A stretch of 40,599 nucleotides of DNA from Verrucomicrobiia bacterium (GTDB lineage Bacteria; Verrucomicrobiota; Verrucomicrobiia; Limisphaerales; UBA11358), in the NCBI GenBank assembly GCA_025451535.1, contig JANWKE010000130.1, forward strand, positions 1 through 40,599, written 5' to 3'. The notes below the pieces were generated by a model. That model was not told the origin of the DNA. It saw only the letters and a list, made by a program, of their open reading frames with translations, and ran no database searches. Below, piece after piece: positions 15,967-24,375 of this stretch (position 1 is its first letter; each line of letters opens with the position of its first letter). The translations under genes and the position numbers were made by a program.

Positions 15967-17853
15967 TCAAAACGGATTGATCAACCGGAAGTAGTTTGCC
16001 CCTGCACCGACCGGATAGTTCGTCGCGTTTTGGGCATCGGTGCCGGGCAGACTGGTCCATGCGCCGGAAGCCAGGTTCGCTGACAGCTGTAACTGGACAC
16101 CCGGGCGGCCCAGCCAGGTGATCGGAACGTTGCCACCGGACTTTGGTCCGATGGCCAGACTGCCGAATGACTGTTCCTGGACCATGTTGCCGAAAACATC
16201 CAGCGGCAAGGCGTAATTACCGGTAGACCGGATGTAGCGGGTATGATTTATTCCATTGGCCTCGTCCTGGTTGCCGTTGATGGAATATTGATAGGAGAGC
16301 GTCATCGGGTACCCTGCGGGAATCGGGACTGTGATCGTATAGATTTCGCTGCCCACCGGATTATTTGTCATCAGAAAATTCCCCAGCGGGTTGCCGGCAG
16401 GATTGTTGGTCCAGGGGTCAAAGGAATAGTTGCCCGGCGCATTGGTCACATCCACCCCGTTAAGATAAACGCTGTCCACGCCCGGATTGAACACATGGAG
16501 ATCCGTTCCCAACGCGTTCGTCATGCTGACACTGAAGGTCACATAATTGGTCAGCGGCGGGGCTGGCAGCACTGAGTGGGTAGACCGGTCATTGAAATAA
16601 ACCGTAGGCAAAGTCAAGTTGGTGCCGGTAATACTGGGCATAACAAATTCCCGATTGGGGAGGAGGATACCGACGGAAGGATTGCCCGGGTAGGTATGGG
16701 CGGGATTGTTTTCGTAATTGCCACCGACGTAGCCGAATTTGAATTGTGTCGTGGCTCCATATCCATTGGTAATAAAGATCGTCGTGCTGTAGATGTTGGT
16801 ATTGGGGGCGCCGGGATTATTCGTGCAGGTGTTTACCCCGGTCGTATCCCAGTTATTGAAGTCTCCGCTCAAGCGAACCTGTTGATTGCCCATCGCGCCG
16901 CTCCACGTTTGAGCACTCATATCCACCGAGAAGGTGATCGAGTTTGTGGCAATCGGCGCATAGGGCTGATCGCTGAAAAAGACAATCGGGTTCGTTGGAT
17001 TATCGGTCAGGAAAAAGAAGCGGTTATGGCTGTTTTGCGCATCGCCGTTAAGATTGCCGGGGGATTCGTATTTGGCGGTTGGCTGGATGATATATTTGAA
17101 CTGGCCGTTCTGCCCGGGTGAGCCGGCAATGAGGTTTGCAAGAAATCCGACATATACATTCGAAGTCACCAGACCAAACTGATTGGTTCTCAGGATGGTG
17201 GGATCATTGGTCAATATATTGCCGCTGGGGGTTGTGCCCTGGCCAAAACCGAAATTATTGCCACTGCCCAGACTGCCATTGACCTGCACCGTTTGCGTTG
17301 CCGGATTGAAAGTCCCCAGGGCAATCTGCTGTGACATATCCACCTGGAACCAGGGATTGGCGACGGTGAACTGCTGCGGGGATACGTTCAGCCCCTGGTC
17401 GCCGAAAAACTGAACCGGCAAAACCAGACTCTGCTGGCCGCCGCCTGCCGGAAGCAGTGTGACCCGGTTATCGTTGTAAGTCGCTGTTGTTTCATATCCG
17501 TTTGCGGCGGGGGCGCTGGCGCTAATCCCGGGCGAATAAAATTTATATTGCATTTGGGCGCCATTGGTATCGTTTGTGTCATCATACGTTCCCAAATATA
17601 GATTGGTATTGCTCCCCGCAGGATTGTTGGTCAACAGGAACCCCGGGCTATTGGTAAAGGGAGCCGCTCCAAAGTTGTTGAACGTTCCCCGCGCGTAAAC
17701 CGCGCTCACCCCATTGGTGAAGAATGAATTTTGAACCTGATAAGTCATATCACACTGAAAGGTGATAAGCGTATCTGCGCAAACTGACCCGGTGGTCCCC
17801 AGCAAAAGCCCGGCACAAAACACGGATGAAAGCACGGCAGTCTTGGTCTTCAT
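15967..17853 (-). CDS. Exported multi-module carbohydrate-binding protein (starch-binding-like)
   Basis: The 628-residue protein has a signal peptide (cleavage near SVCA-DT). It then shows about four similar beta-sandwich modules (near 28-150, 165-295, 305-420 and 438-560), each opening with 'F.V.M...' and showing 'Y.KGdF.nW'-like strands, clearest in 'VRLSGDFNNWDTTG'. This is the look of starch-binding E-set modules and SusE/SusF-type proteins. There is no catalytic motif. The C-terminal ~65 residues (ITWLGRPGVQLQLSANLASGAWTSLPG split by a loop, ending YFRLINPF) are the C-terminal module shared with other exported proteins here. The GH13 amylase lies 157 bases upstream on the same strand, so starch or another alpha-glucan is the likely ligand. 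The gene has its own copy of the regional promoter box. Confidence 0.8.
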   Translation of the reverse strand: MKTKTAVLSSVFCAGLLLGTTGSVCADTLITFQCDMTYQVQNSFFTNGVSAVYARGTFNNFGAAPFTNSPGFLLTNNPAGSNTNLYLGTYDDTNDTNGAQMQYKFYSPGISASAPAANGYETTATYNDNRVTLLPAGGGQQSLVLPVQFFGDQGLNVSPQQFTVANPWFQVDMSQQIALGTFNPATQTVQVNGSLGSGNNFGFGQGTTPSGNILTNDPTILRTNQFGLVTSNVYVGFLANLIAGSPGQNGQFKYIIQPTAKYESPGNLNGDAQNSHNRFFFLTDNPTNPIVFFSDQPYAPIATNSITFSVDMSAQTWSGAMGNQQVRLSGDFNNWDTTGVNTCTNNPGAPNTNIYSTTIFITNGYGATTQFKFGYVGGNYENNPAHTYPGNPSVGILLPNREFVMPSITGTNLTLPTVYFNDRSTHSVLPAPPLTNYVTFSVSMTNALGTDLHVFNPGVDSVYLNGVDVTNAPGNYSFDPWTNNPAGNPLGNFLMTNNPVGSEIYTITVPIPAGYPMTLSYQYSINGNQDEANGINHTRYIRSTGNYALPLDVFGNMVQEQSFGSLAIGPKSGGNVPITWLGRPGVQLQLSANLASGAWTSLPGTDAQNATNYPVGAGANYFRLINPF

Positions 17854-17887
17854 AAGATAATTGGTTGAGGTGTTCTTACTGATGTTA

Positions 17888-17933
17888 ATTTAAGCGTGTA
17901 CGTCATGTGCCGCCTAGCCCCCAAAAACTGGGG
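17888..17933 (-). promoter_or_regulatory. Regional promoter module, copy B (before starch-binding-like gene)
   Basis: On the minus strand the box CCCCAGTTTTTGGGGGCTAG starts at 17933. The G-run ends at 17918, TAGGCG follows directly, and the -10-like TTAAAT lies at 17893-17888, again 24 bases after the G-run. The predicted transcript start is only about 28 bases before ATG 17853, a normal short leader. Copy B shares extra flanking bases with copy A (GCCTAG on one side, ATT and GGCG on the other), so these two are the closest pair. Confidence 0.72.
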
Positions 17934-18010
17934 AATTAGTGGCGTCCTGACAGCCCGCCGGAAGATCCAGGTTCATTGGATAGGCAGCGTTGATTGCCTG
18001 GAACCAACTT

Positions 18011-20068
18011 TCAACGATCCTCCGGTTGCGCCGGCTTTTGCGCACCCTGCTGCTCAGGCTGCCCTGAACCGGCTACCTTACCGCAGCCGAAACGTGATTC
18101 GAATCCGGCATAAAATGTCCTGCCGGAATTTGCGGCGCGCGCTGTGCCGCCAATGCGCACGGTGACCATCGTTTGGGGTTGGAACCCCGGGCTTTCCGGT
18201 GTGAACCTGACTTCATCGCACGCGGGCGACCAGGAAAACGCGCCTTTTACCGAAGGCTCCGTCGCGAAAGCGCGTTCGACGCTGGCTGTGTCCATCGGCT
18301 GGCTGAAATGGATCACCATCGGCGCGGTTGGCGGGATTTCCCTGGCGTCGTGCCCAGGCGATAGGGCGCTCACCACCGGGTCGAGCGGACGAAGTTCGGA
18401 TATGGCGACGAAAATTTTTGCCGACGTGCCCGGCACGACGAGGGGTGAAGTTTGTCCACCGGGGAGCACGGTTAAATTCTCTTTTGGATCGAGCAGGTTT
18501 TCCAGCTTTGTTCCTGTCGGATAAATCGTCTGGCAAGACGGCAAATTCTGGTTTGTCTTCGCGGTATTTAATACGACAAATACTTCCTGCGGACCAAGCC
18601 GCCGTGTGTAGGCAAACAGGCCGGGACCGGCGGCGGTGGTCCACAAATCGGATTGTACGCCGATTTGCAGAGCCGGATAAAGCCGGCGGAAATTGTTCAG
18701 CCGGGCGACTAATTGAAATAACGGATTTGTCATGTTGAAGTTGTCCCCGCGCGAAGGCCCCCACTCGAATTGTCCGGCAAACATGTCTTCGCGGTCCCAC
18801 GGATCTTTGCCGCCGTTAAACGCCTGTTCTGTGCCGTAATATAAACACGGAATGCCACGCGCGGTGTAGAGAAACACCAGCGCCACCTTGAGCCGGTCGG
18901 TGGTCGCACCGGGACTGCTTAAAAACCGCGGCTGGTCGTGGTTATCCAGGAATGTCACCAGTTGATTTTGCGCTGCCGGGTCGTAATTCGCCGCGACCGC
19001 GCGATAATGCTCTGCGATTTGTTCCGTACCGCCGGTCGCCCCGGCGAGGGTGGAATGGACTTTGAAATAGAGCGGGTAATCCAAAACCGAATCCAGTTTG
19101 AATGGGCGAGTATTCATTTTACCGGTGTAGGAACCGCACTTGGCATCGGAGTGATCCAGTACTTCGCCGAACATGAAAAAGTCTGGTTTACCTTGCGCCG
19201 CCGCGAAGGCGCGGATGGCCGGGCACCATTCCTGCCAGAATCCCATCTCGACATGCTTGGCGGTGTCGATGCGGAAGCCGTCGAAGCCCGCCTCCCGGAT
19301 CCAATACTGGTAAATCCTTGTCATCTGCTCCCGAACGTAGGGTGTTTCTGTCCGAAAATCATCGAGACCGCTCAACTCGCCCAGCTCGACCTGAACCGGA
19401 TCGTGGTAATCCTGGATGAAGCCGTTGTTGTGAAACAGATTGGTGAGTGACAGGTTGGTGGCGTTGAGATCAAATGGCGGAGGGTATTGTCGGGCTGGAT
19501 TGCGGAAGCGCAAATGGTATCCAGCGGGCGGAGATTTGAAAGCCGGGTAGCCTGGATCGCCACTGTCCACGAGGTTGCCGCCGTGATTCACCACGATGTC
19601 GTCAATGACCAGAATACCGCGCGCGTGCGCCGCCTGAACGAGCTGCTGCAAATCCGCCAGCGTACCCCAATGCGGGTCCACCTTGTAAAAGTCCAGCCCC
19701 GCATAGCCGTGAAATTCGCCGCGCGCATTCAGCACGACCGGAGAAATCCAGATGGCGGTTGCTCCGAGCGATTTGATGTAATCCAACTTTTCCTCGATCC
19801 CCTTGAAATCGCCGCCATGAACCGACGTGCCTCGGTGACCCGCCGGATCGTAATTGCCGTCGGCGCTGTCATTTGACAGGTCGCCGTCGTAAAAACGGTC
19901 GGTGATGATCTGGTAAATGCTCTGGCGCTGCCAAAAGGTATTGCCGGTGGATTGCGCCGAAGCCGGAAGCCCGGGAGCCAACCACGCCGCCACGGCGCAC
20001 AGACGACAACCGACCAGTGACCAGTGACACCATTTCCTCCCCGCCGGGTTTTTCTTCTCACCTCTCAC
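18011..20068 (-). CDS. Exported GH13 alpha-amylase family enzyme with C-terminal Ig-like domain
   Basis: The 685-residue product has an N-terminal signal sequence (cleavage near PASAQ) and a full GH13 barrel. Region I is 'DDIVVNHGG', region II 'GFRIDTAKH' with nucleophile Asp268, region III 'FGEVLDH' with acid/base Glu302, and region IV 'FLDNHDQPR' with Asp378. The opening 'WQRQSIYQIITDRFYDGD' is typical of cyclomaltodextrinase/alpha-amylase-like exported enzymes. After the barrel and beta domain, residues ~560-660 form an SbsA/Big_5-type Ig-like domain ('FSQPMDTASVERAF'). It should cut alpha-1,4-glucans outside the cytoplasm. It starts 10 bases after the upstream glycosidase-like gene ends, so the two form an operon under promoter copy C, and its neighbour downstream is the starch-binding-like protein. 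Confidence 0.93.
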   Translation of the reverse strand: MRGEKKNPAGRKWCHWSLVGCRLCAVAAWLAPGLPASAQSTGNTFWQRQSIYQIITDRFYDGDLSNDSADGNYDPAGHRGTSVHGGDFKGIEEKLDYIKSLGATAIWISPVVLNARGEFHGYAGLDFYKVDPHWGTLADLQQLVQAAHARGILVIDDIVVNHGGNLVDSGDPGYPAFKSPPAGYHLRFRNPARQYPPPFDLNATNLSLTNLFHNNGFIQDYHDPVQVELGELSGLDDFRTETPYVREQMTRIYQYWIREAGFDGFRIDTAKHVEMGFWQEWCPAIRAFAAAQGKPDFFMFGEVLDHSDAKCGSYTGKMNTRPFKLDSVLDYPLYFKVHSTLAGATGGTEQIAEHYRAVAANYDPAAQNQLVTFLDNHDQPRFLSSPGATTDRLKVALVFLYTARGIPCLYYGTEQAFNGGKDPWDREDMFAGQFEWGPSRGDNFNMTNPLFQLVARLNNFRRLYPALQIGVQSDLWTTAAGPGLFAYTRRLGPQEVFVVLNTAKTNQNLPSCQTIYPTGTKLENLLDPKENLTVLPGGQTSPLVVPGTSAKIFVAISELRPLDPVVSALSPGHDAREIPPTAPMVIHFSQPMDTASVERAFATEPSVKGAFSWSPACDEVRFTPESPGFQPQTMVTVRIGGTARAANSGRTFYAGFESRFGCGKVAGSGQPEQQGAQKPAQPEDR

Positions 20069-20078
20069 TTGCTGGTGG

Positions 20079-22310
20079 TCACTTTTCGGTTTCCAACACG
20101 ACCGTCACTTGCCGGACTGGATCGGTATCGGACTTGTCAACCTGTGTTCCCCCGCCGGGCTTTACTTCCACCGTGAAATAATGGTCGGTGGCATCGTATT
20201 GGACGGCGTCGTCCGAGCCGGAAATTACCGTCACTTTTGGCTTCACGGCGGCATAACCGTGAAGGACGACTGATTCTTCGTTGAGTGCCAGCACGACACC
20301 AACCGTTAATTTACCGGGGCCATCCTGAAGCGAGGCAACCCGTTGTCTGCCGGTACCGACAAATTTGTTCTTGTCACCGAGGAAAGCGATACCGCTTTTG
20401 CCGACGGGCGCAACGATGTAAAACGCGCTGGCGTCCTTGTCCAGCGGCGCGGTAAAACTGGCGGTGTCCTTCAGCAATTCGCCGGTGCCGGAAAAATAGT
20501 CATAAACATAAGCCGGACCGCTCAAACCAAGTTCGGCAAGACTGAAATGGACTGCGTCCGCCGGCGTCTGGCGCCGGTTGAAGGCGAAGACATACTCGGT
20601 TTTGATTCCGCCGCGGTCGGTGTAAGTGCTGGCTGTCAGCGGCGCCGGTTCCTTTTCCGCGTCGGCAATGTAGCTGCGGTCGAGCGGCACGATGGGGGCA
20701 TCAGGTTTGACAATCACGCCATCGGCGCGGACGGCATGGAGAAGATTGGCCTTATTTACCGTGCCGATCGCATCGCCGATGCCGACTGGCCCGGCGGAAA
20801 GAGTGGACAACAAGACGTTGTCGGTTTCGCGGCTCATATAAACATCTGCCCACGGCCAGATCCCCAGTGAAGCGGCCAGGCGCGAGGTGTAAAGAAAATC
20901 GTTCCAATGGTTCGTGTTGAACCGGTCGCCGCTGGTGCGGATGGTCGTCAAATTCTCGTAACGGCTTCCCTGCAAAAAATAGCACGGATACGGCATGCAA
21001 TATTGCATGGTGATACCCTGTGCCTGACAGGCGCGTGCCATGTTGTCGAGAAAAGCCTCGCCGGTTTCGACATTACTGCTGAATGCCGGGGAATAGGTGT
21101 AGATGCGATCCAGCCAGTCCTGCTCGTAAGTGATAATCCCGGAAGCCTTCAGGTAACCGGCGATGTGGTCCCACCACCTGGGATCGATGGCCGCGATGCC
21201 GGAAATCTTGTATTGTTGATGGTAAGGGCTCGCGGGATCAATCCAGCGATTGTGCGTAACCAGCGGCAGCCCGACGGACTTTTGAAAAGCGTCCAGTCCG
21301 TTGGGGAAGAGATTGGTAGCGGCTTTGTATTCCAGTAATCCGCCATAACAATTCCATTCACCTTGCGGCAGGTTGTTGGCTTTCTTTTCCTTCCCGGGCT
21401 GGCCGTCAGGTTGGGTGGTGCTCTTGTAGTACCACCATGAATCCAGTTGCATATAACGAATGGGAATTTGATCCAGACGGCACTGGTCCACGAACGACTG
21501 AAGCGTGCCGGCGTAACCGAGGTTAGTGTTGTAGTTGTAATAATAAGTGGCGCCATTATCGGTCCAGTAACCAAGATATTTCAGTACGGTGTCGGCGGTG
21601 TCGGTGGGTCGTTTAGCGTGGTGCAAATCAAGCAAGGCGCCACCCCATAAGTCCCAGGTCCGATTGATTCCCTGGCCAAATGCGACCAGGGTTTGTTGGG
21701 TGAACTCCGGCGGCAGGTTCCGCAACATGGGATTAAAACCGCTGGCCATTTCCGTTTGCCCGTTGCCCACCATGCTGGCCACTATAAAATGCGACGCCGG
21801 AGAAATGATAATGGCGTTCGCATCATTGTCGAAGAGCAGCCAGGGTGTGGAAATTTCGGTGGCCGCGAAACGGGGCGGCGCAAATTCGTGATGGCCGTAA
21901 CTGAAAACATGCAGTTTGGCCGGTAACGTGCGGAAATCCGGGAAGGGGCGCGGCGGCAGTTCGGTTGCCGCGCGGCACGTCTGAGCAAATAATGCCAGTG
22001 CCCTTCCCTCATAGAGCCGGATTTGGCCCCTCATCGGTGTCGGTCCCTCCTGCCATTGGAAGGCCAACTCCTGATAATCGCCAATCGCATCAGAACCTCG
22101 ATTGGTCACCACCGCTTTGAGGGTTTGGTTTATGCTGCCGCCCAATTCCCACGCCGGCTGTTTGGCGGTGAGCCGATAACTGCCGTCGCCTGCCTCCAGG
22201 CGCAGGGACATGCCGCTGGCAGAAGTGATAACTTCCGCTCCACAATGGTGTGCCGCCACCATCATTGCGAAGACCGCCGAGGAGAGTTGGGAAAAGGATT
22301 GAAAGCGCAT
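20079..22310 (-). CDS. Exported glycoside-hydrolase-like protein, clan GH-D-like barrel, family unassigned
   Basis: ATG 22310 gives 743 residues with a signal peptide (cleavage near HHCGA); a GTG at 22463 would add 51 residues that hide the signal and is less likely. The order is an N-terminal beta-sandwich (~25-260), a TIM-barrel-like centre (~265-600) and a C-terminal beta domain. Barrel strands include 'IRYMQLDSWWYYK', 'GIITYEQDWLDRIY' (candidate nucleophile Asp) and 'LGIWPWADVYMSRETDN', which resemble the GH27/GH36/raffinose-synthase group, but no family signature is complete. An alpha-galactosidase-like or alpha-glucan-active enzyme is my best guess. It is 10 bases upstream of the GH13 gene, which favours an alpha-glucan role. 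Promoter copy C lies 190-235 bases upstream. Confidence 0.62.
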   Translation of the reverse strand: MRFQSFSQLSSAVFAMMVAAHHCGAEVITSASGMSLRLEAGDGSYRLTAKQPAWELGGSINQTLKAVVTNRGSDAIGDYQELAFQWQEGPTPMRGQIRLYEGRALALFAQTCRAATELPPRPFPDFRTLPAKLHVFSYGHHEFAPPRFAATEISTPWLLFDNDANAIIISPASHFIVASMVGNGQTEMASGFNPMLRNLPPEFTQQTLVAFGQGINRTWDLWGGALLDLHHAKRPTDTADTVLKYLGYWTDNGATYYYNYNTNLGYAGTLQSFVDQCRLDQIPIRYMQLDSWWYYKSTTQPDGQPGKEKKANNLPQGEWNCYGGLLEYKAATNLFPNGLDAFQKSVGLPLVTHNRWIDPASPYHQQYKISGIAAIDPRWWDHIAGYLKASGIITYEQDWLDRIYTYSPAFSSNVETGEAFLDNMARACQAQGITMQYCMPYPCYFLQGSRYENLTTIRTSGDRFNTNHWNDFLYTSRLAASLGIWPWADVYMSRETDNVLLSTLSAGPVGIGDAIGTVNKANLLHAVRADGVIVKPDAPIVPLDRSYIADAEKEPAPLTASTYTDRGGIKTEYVFAFNRRQTPADAVHFSLAELGLSGPAYVYDYFSGTGELLKDTASFTAPLDKDASAFYIVAPVGKSGIAFLGDKNKFVGTGRQRVASLQDGPGKLTVGVVLALNEESVVLHGYAAVKPKVTVISGSDDAVQYDATDHYFTVEVKPGGGTQVDKSDTDPVRQVTVVLETEK

Positions 22311-22709
22311 GGGGATTGGGAATTTTTCAGGGAAACCGCTGCTGCAAACTCGTTGTCCACTCTTATAGCGATTGCAGAACAAAGTCGTGTTCGAAAATCG
22401 GATAGTTTTGGCCGGCAGAACATTGTCGTGTCGTTGAAACCAATCCGCGCCCGGAAACCCCACGAGGACGATTCTGCTGGCTTGAATTCATAATGATTGA
22501 TTATGCGCGGCGGATTATCTCTGGCCAGCCCCAAAAAACTGTGGTAATTGCGCGACAGTGCCGCTTGCCTTGACTTCGGCTCTTCTACCGGACCAGAAAC
22601 CTTTGCGCCGCCTGTACGACGGACATTGTGTCATGCGTAATGGTTTTAACTATTTAAAGTGATAACTGCAACCTGCGGTTGTGCCTGTTTCTGCTGACTT
22701 TGACTTGTG
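22311..22709. other. Intergenic region with promoter C and a long leader
   Basis: This 399-base gap lies between the pseudopilin 3 stop and the glycosidase-like ATG. It holds promoter copy C (22500-22544), and its predicted transcript start leaves a leader of about 180 bases, much longer than for copies A and B. I see no structured RNA or small gene in the leader. The 22545-22709 part, after pseudopilin 3, shows no clear terminator. Confidence 0.5.
22500..22544 (-). promoter_or_regulatory. Regional promoter module, copy C (before glycosidase-like/GH13 operon)
   Basis: On the minus strand the box reads CCACAGTTTTTTGGGGCTGG from 22544. It has one extra T and one fewer G than the other copies. 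The G-run ends at 22529, TGGCCA takes the -35 place, and the -10-like CATAAT is at 22505-22500. C and D share CCACAG, whereas A, B and E have CCCCAG. That change breaks the hairpin pairing, so a protein-read DNA site is favoured over an RNA structure. Confidence 0.7.
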
Positions 22710-23498
22710 TTACTGGTGGCTACTGGTCCGTTGTTGGAGCCAGACAATGTCATCGGGTGAATTCTTTTTGTTGTCAGGACATGGATTCACCCGGCTGACC
22801 GGCGCTCTGGTATTTGCGTCCAGCCATGGCTTGATTTCTGCATGACCGTCGACAAAAGAAAAACCAGCAGCACCGTTATGGGTTGAAGCCGGCACATCCG
22901 TCCAGGTGGCAGTAGCTCCCCCCTGCATCGTGACCGAAAAGAAATCATCATTAATGCTGTCCGGACATTCATCAAGCAGTACCCATGTCCTCGCGGGGCC
23001 GGGGCTGATGCAGTCGCTCGTTTTCAGCAATCTCCGCCAACCCGGGTTGTTTTTTTCATTTATGTTCAATGTATCCCCCACGAAACCATTCATTGAGTAG
23101 CTGCGCACCCGCGGACCCCATCGGCCGGGAAAGATATCTGCCGGGCATTTGAATATTCGAACGTTCCTGGCCACATAGCGGCCAATTTCGCCTGCGGTCA
23201 AAAGGGCAGTATTGGTGTTTTGGAAATTGGGAAACTTCGGCGGCCAATCCCAACTCAAATTGCCGGTGACCCAGGAATTGATAGTGGTCGTCGATCCGGG
23301 GTTGTCGGGAAATTTCTGTTTGTTCTCATCAGCGTACATTTCTATGGCCAACTGCAACTGCTGAAGATTGTTCATACAGTAGATGGATTGCGCTCGTTGC
23401 TTGGCCATACTCAAGGCCGGAAGCAACAGGGCCGCCAGAATGGCGATGACAGCGATAACCACGAGCAATTCGATGAGTGTGAACGCCGGCCCAATCAT
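22710..23498 (-). CDS. Type IV pseudopilin-like protein 3 with exact H-X9-DG motif
   Basis: The start at ATG 23498 gives 262 residues with a very short leader and 'A^[20 protein letters not shown]'. Further upstream codons in this frame run through promoter copy D and are rejected, although an unusual start between 23498 and 23560 cannot be excluded because the leader is so short (MIGPA). The C-terminal part shows '[19 protein letters not shown]', a perfect H-X9-DG pattern, and '[17 protein letters not shown]', the equivalent of the [11 protein letters not shown] segment of pseudopilins 1 and 2. It is a more distant paralogue of those two. It has its own promoter box and stands alone between the glycosidase operon and the two-component genes. 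Confidence 0.88.
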   Translation of the reverse strand: MIGPAFTLIELLVVIAVIAILAALLLPALSMAKQRAQSIYCMNNLQQLQLAIEMYADENKQKFPDNPGSTTTINSWVTGNLSWDWPPKFPNFQNTNTALLTAGEIGRYVARNVRIFKCPADIFPGRWGPRVRSYSMNGFVGDTLNINEKNNPGWRRLLKTSDCISPGPARTWVLLDECPDSINDDFFSVTMQGGATATWTDVPASTHNGAAGFSFVDGHAEIKPWLDANTRAPVSRVNPCPDNKKNSPDDIVWLQQRTSSHQ

Positions 23499-23583
23499 TT
23501 CGCGCCGTGGCGAGGAAACCCGTCGGGGCAATGTCGCAGGGAAAATATTTCGTTGGTTCTCTCGCTGAAGGTTCACCAACTCT

Positions 23584-23630
23584 ACTTTATTCGAGGAGTT
23601 TCCCTGCTGACCAGCCCCCAAAAACTGTGG
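23584..23630 (-). promoter_or_regulatory. Regional promoter module, copy D (before pseudopilin 3)
   Basis: The minus-strand box CCACAGTTTTTGGGGGCTGG starts at 23630. The G-run ends at 23615, TGGTCA follows in the -35 place, and TAAAGT at 23589-23584 (or GAATAA, three bases earlier) is the -10-like hexamer. The predicted leader to ATG 23498 is about 80 bases. The box lies just downstream of the response-regulator stop (23657), so regulator and putative target are adjacent. Confidence 0.7.
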
Positions 23631-23656
23631 TCGCCGAAGCGACTCCGGCGCAAAAC

Positions 23657-24289
23657 TTAGATGCTCTTGCGATGGCCAAGGAATTTCAAGGCCGCCTGGG
23701 TCCGTGAACGGACGTGCAACTTGTTGTAAATATGGCGCAGATGCCACGTCACGGTCTCAATGCTGATCGAAAGCTTCTCCGCTATTTCCTTGTTCGCGCA
23801 ACCTTGTGACAGCAGTTCCAGTATCTCCTGCTCGCGTCGGGAGAGATTCTGATCTTCCGTGGCCTGTGGCGGCTCGCGGAACACGCTAAGGACCTTGCGC
23901 GCAATCTCGCTCGACATCGGCACCCCGCCGGCGTGGACTTCCCGGATGGCCTGCAAAATCCGCTCCGGCGTCGCGCGTTAGAGGATGTAGCCGCTGGCGC
24001 CGGCACGAAGGGAATTGAAAACTTTTTCAGAATCGCCATAGACCGTGATCATCACCACCTGTGCCGACGGCAGTAATTCCTTGATGCGCGCGGTGCATTC
24101 AATGCCCGAACGGTCGGGCAGATTGATATCCATGAGGATGACCTGGGGTGCGGCCTTCGGCAGAATACGCAGCGCCTCCTCGACGTTCCTGCAGGCGGCG
24201 ACGCATTGGAATTCCGGCGACGATTTCAGCAGCCACTGCAAACTGCGGCGGATGCCCGTATCATCCTCGACTATCGCCACGGTGATCAT
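23657..24289 (-). pseudogene. NarL/LuxR-type response regulator split by an in-frame TAA at the conserved lysine codon
   Basis: Read through, 210 residues form a complete NarL-type regulator of normal length: a receiver (1-~120) with acidic pair 'VEDD', phospho-acceptor Asp54 in 'LMDINLPDRSG' and 'VVMITVYGD', then a LuxR helix-turn-helix (LSRREQEILELLSQGCANKE...[13 protein letters not shown]). Codon 104 (23980-23978) is TAA where NarL-type receivers have the conserved Lys after 'GASGYIL'; the codons after it (RATPERILQAIREVHAGG) continue in the same frame. One base change, AAA to TAA, explains it. Possible outcomes are a dead gene, two half-proteins (a second start exists at ATG 23956, giving a stand-alone DNA-binding half), readthrough, or a sequencing error. 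It lies 86 bases after its cognate sensor kinase gene. It is the prime candidate regulator of the five-copy promoter module. Confidence 0.9.
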
Positions 24290-24375
24290 ATTGAATAGAT
24301 GAGTTACTGGATCAACGGATGATTTGCAAAATAGATCAATGGATTGGTTTTCGCATTGCCAGGTTGGCGGTCATT

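Noticed and set aside
23978-23980. Reassigned stop codon (UAA read as an amino acid)
   Set aside because: Other genes in the window, such as the symporter (6268-6270) and the repeat-domain protein, end at TAA in the expected place, so the code is standard.
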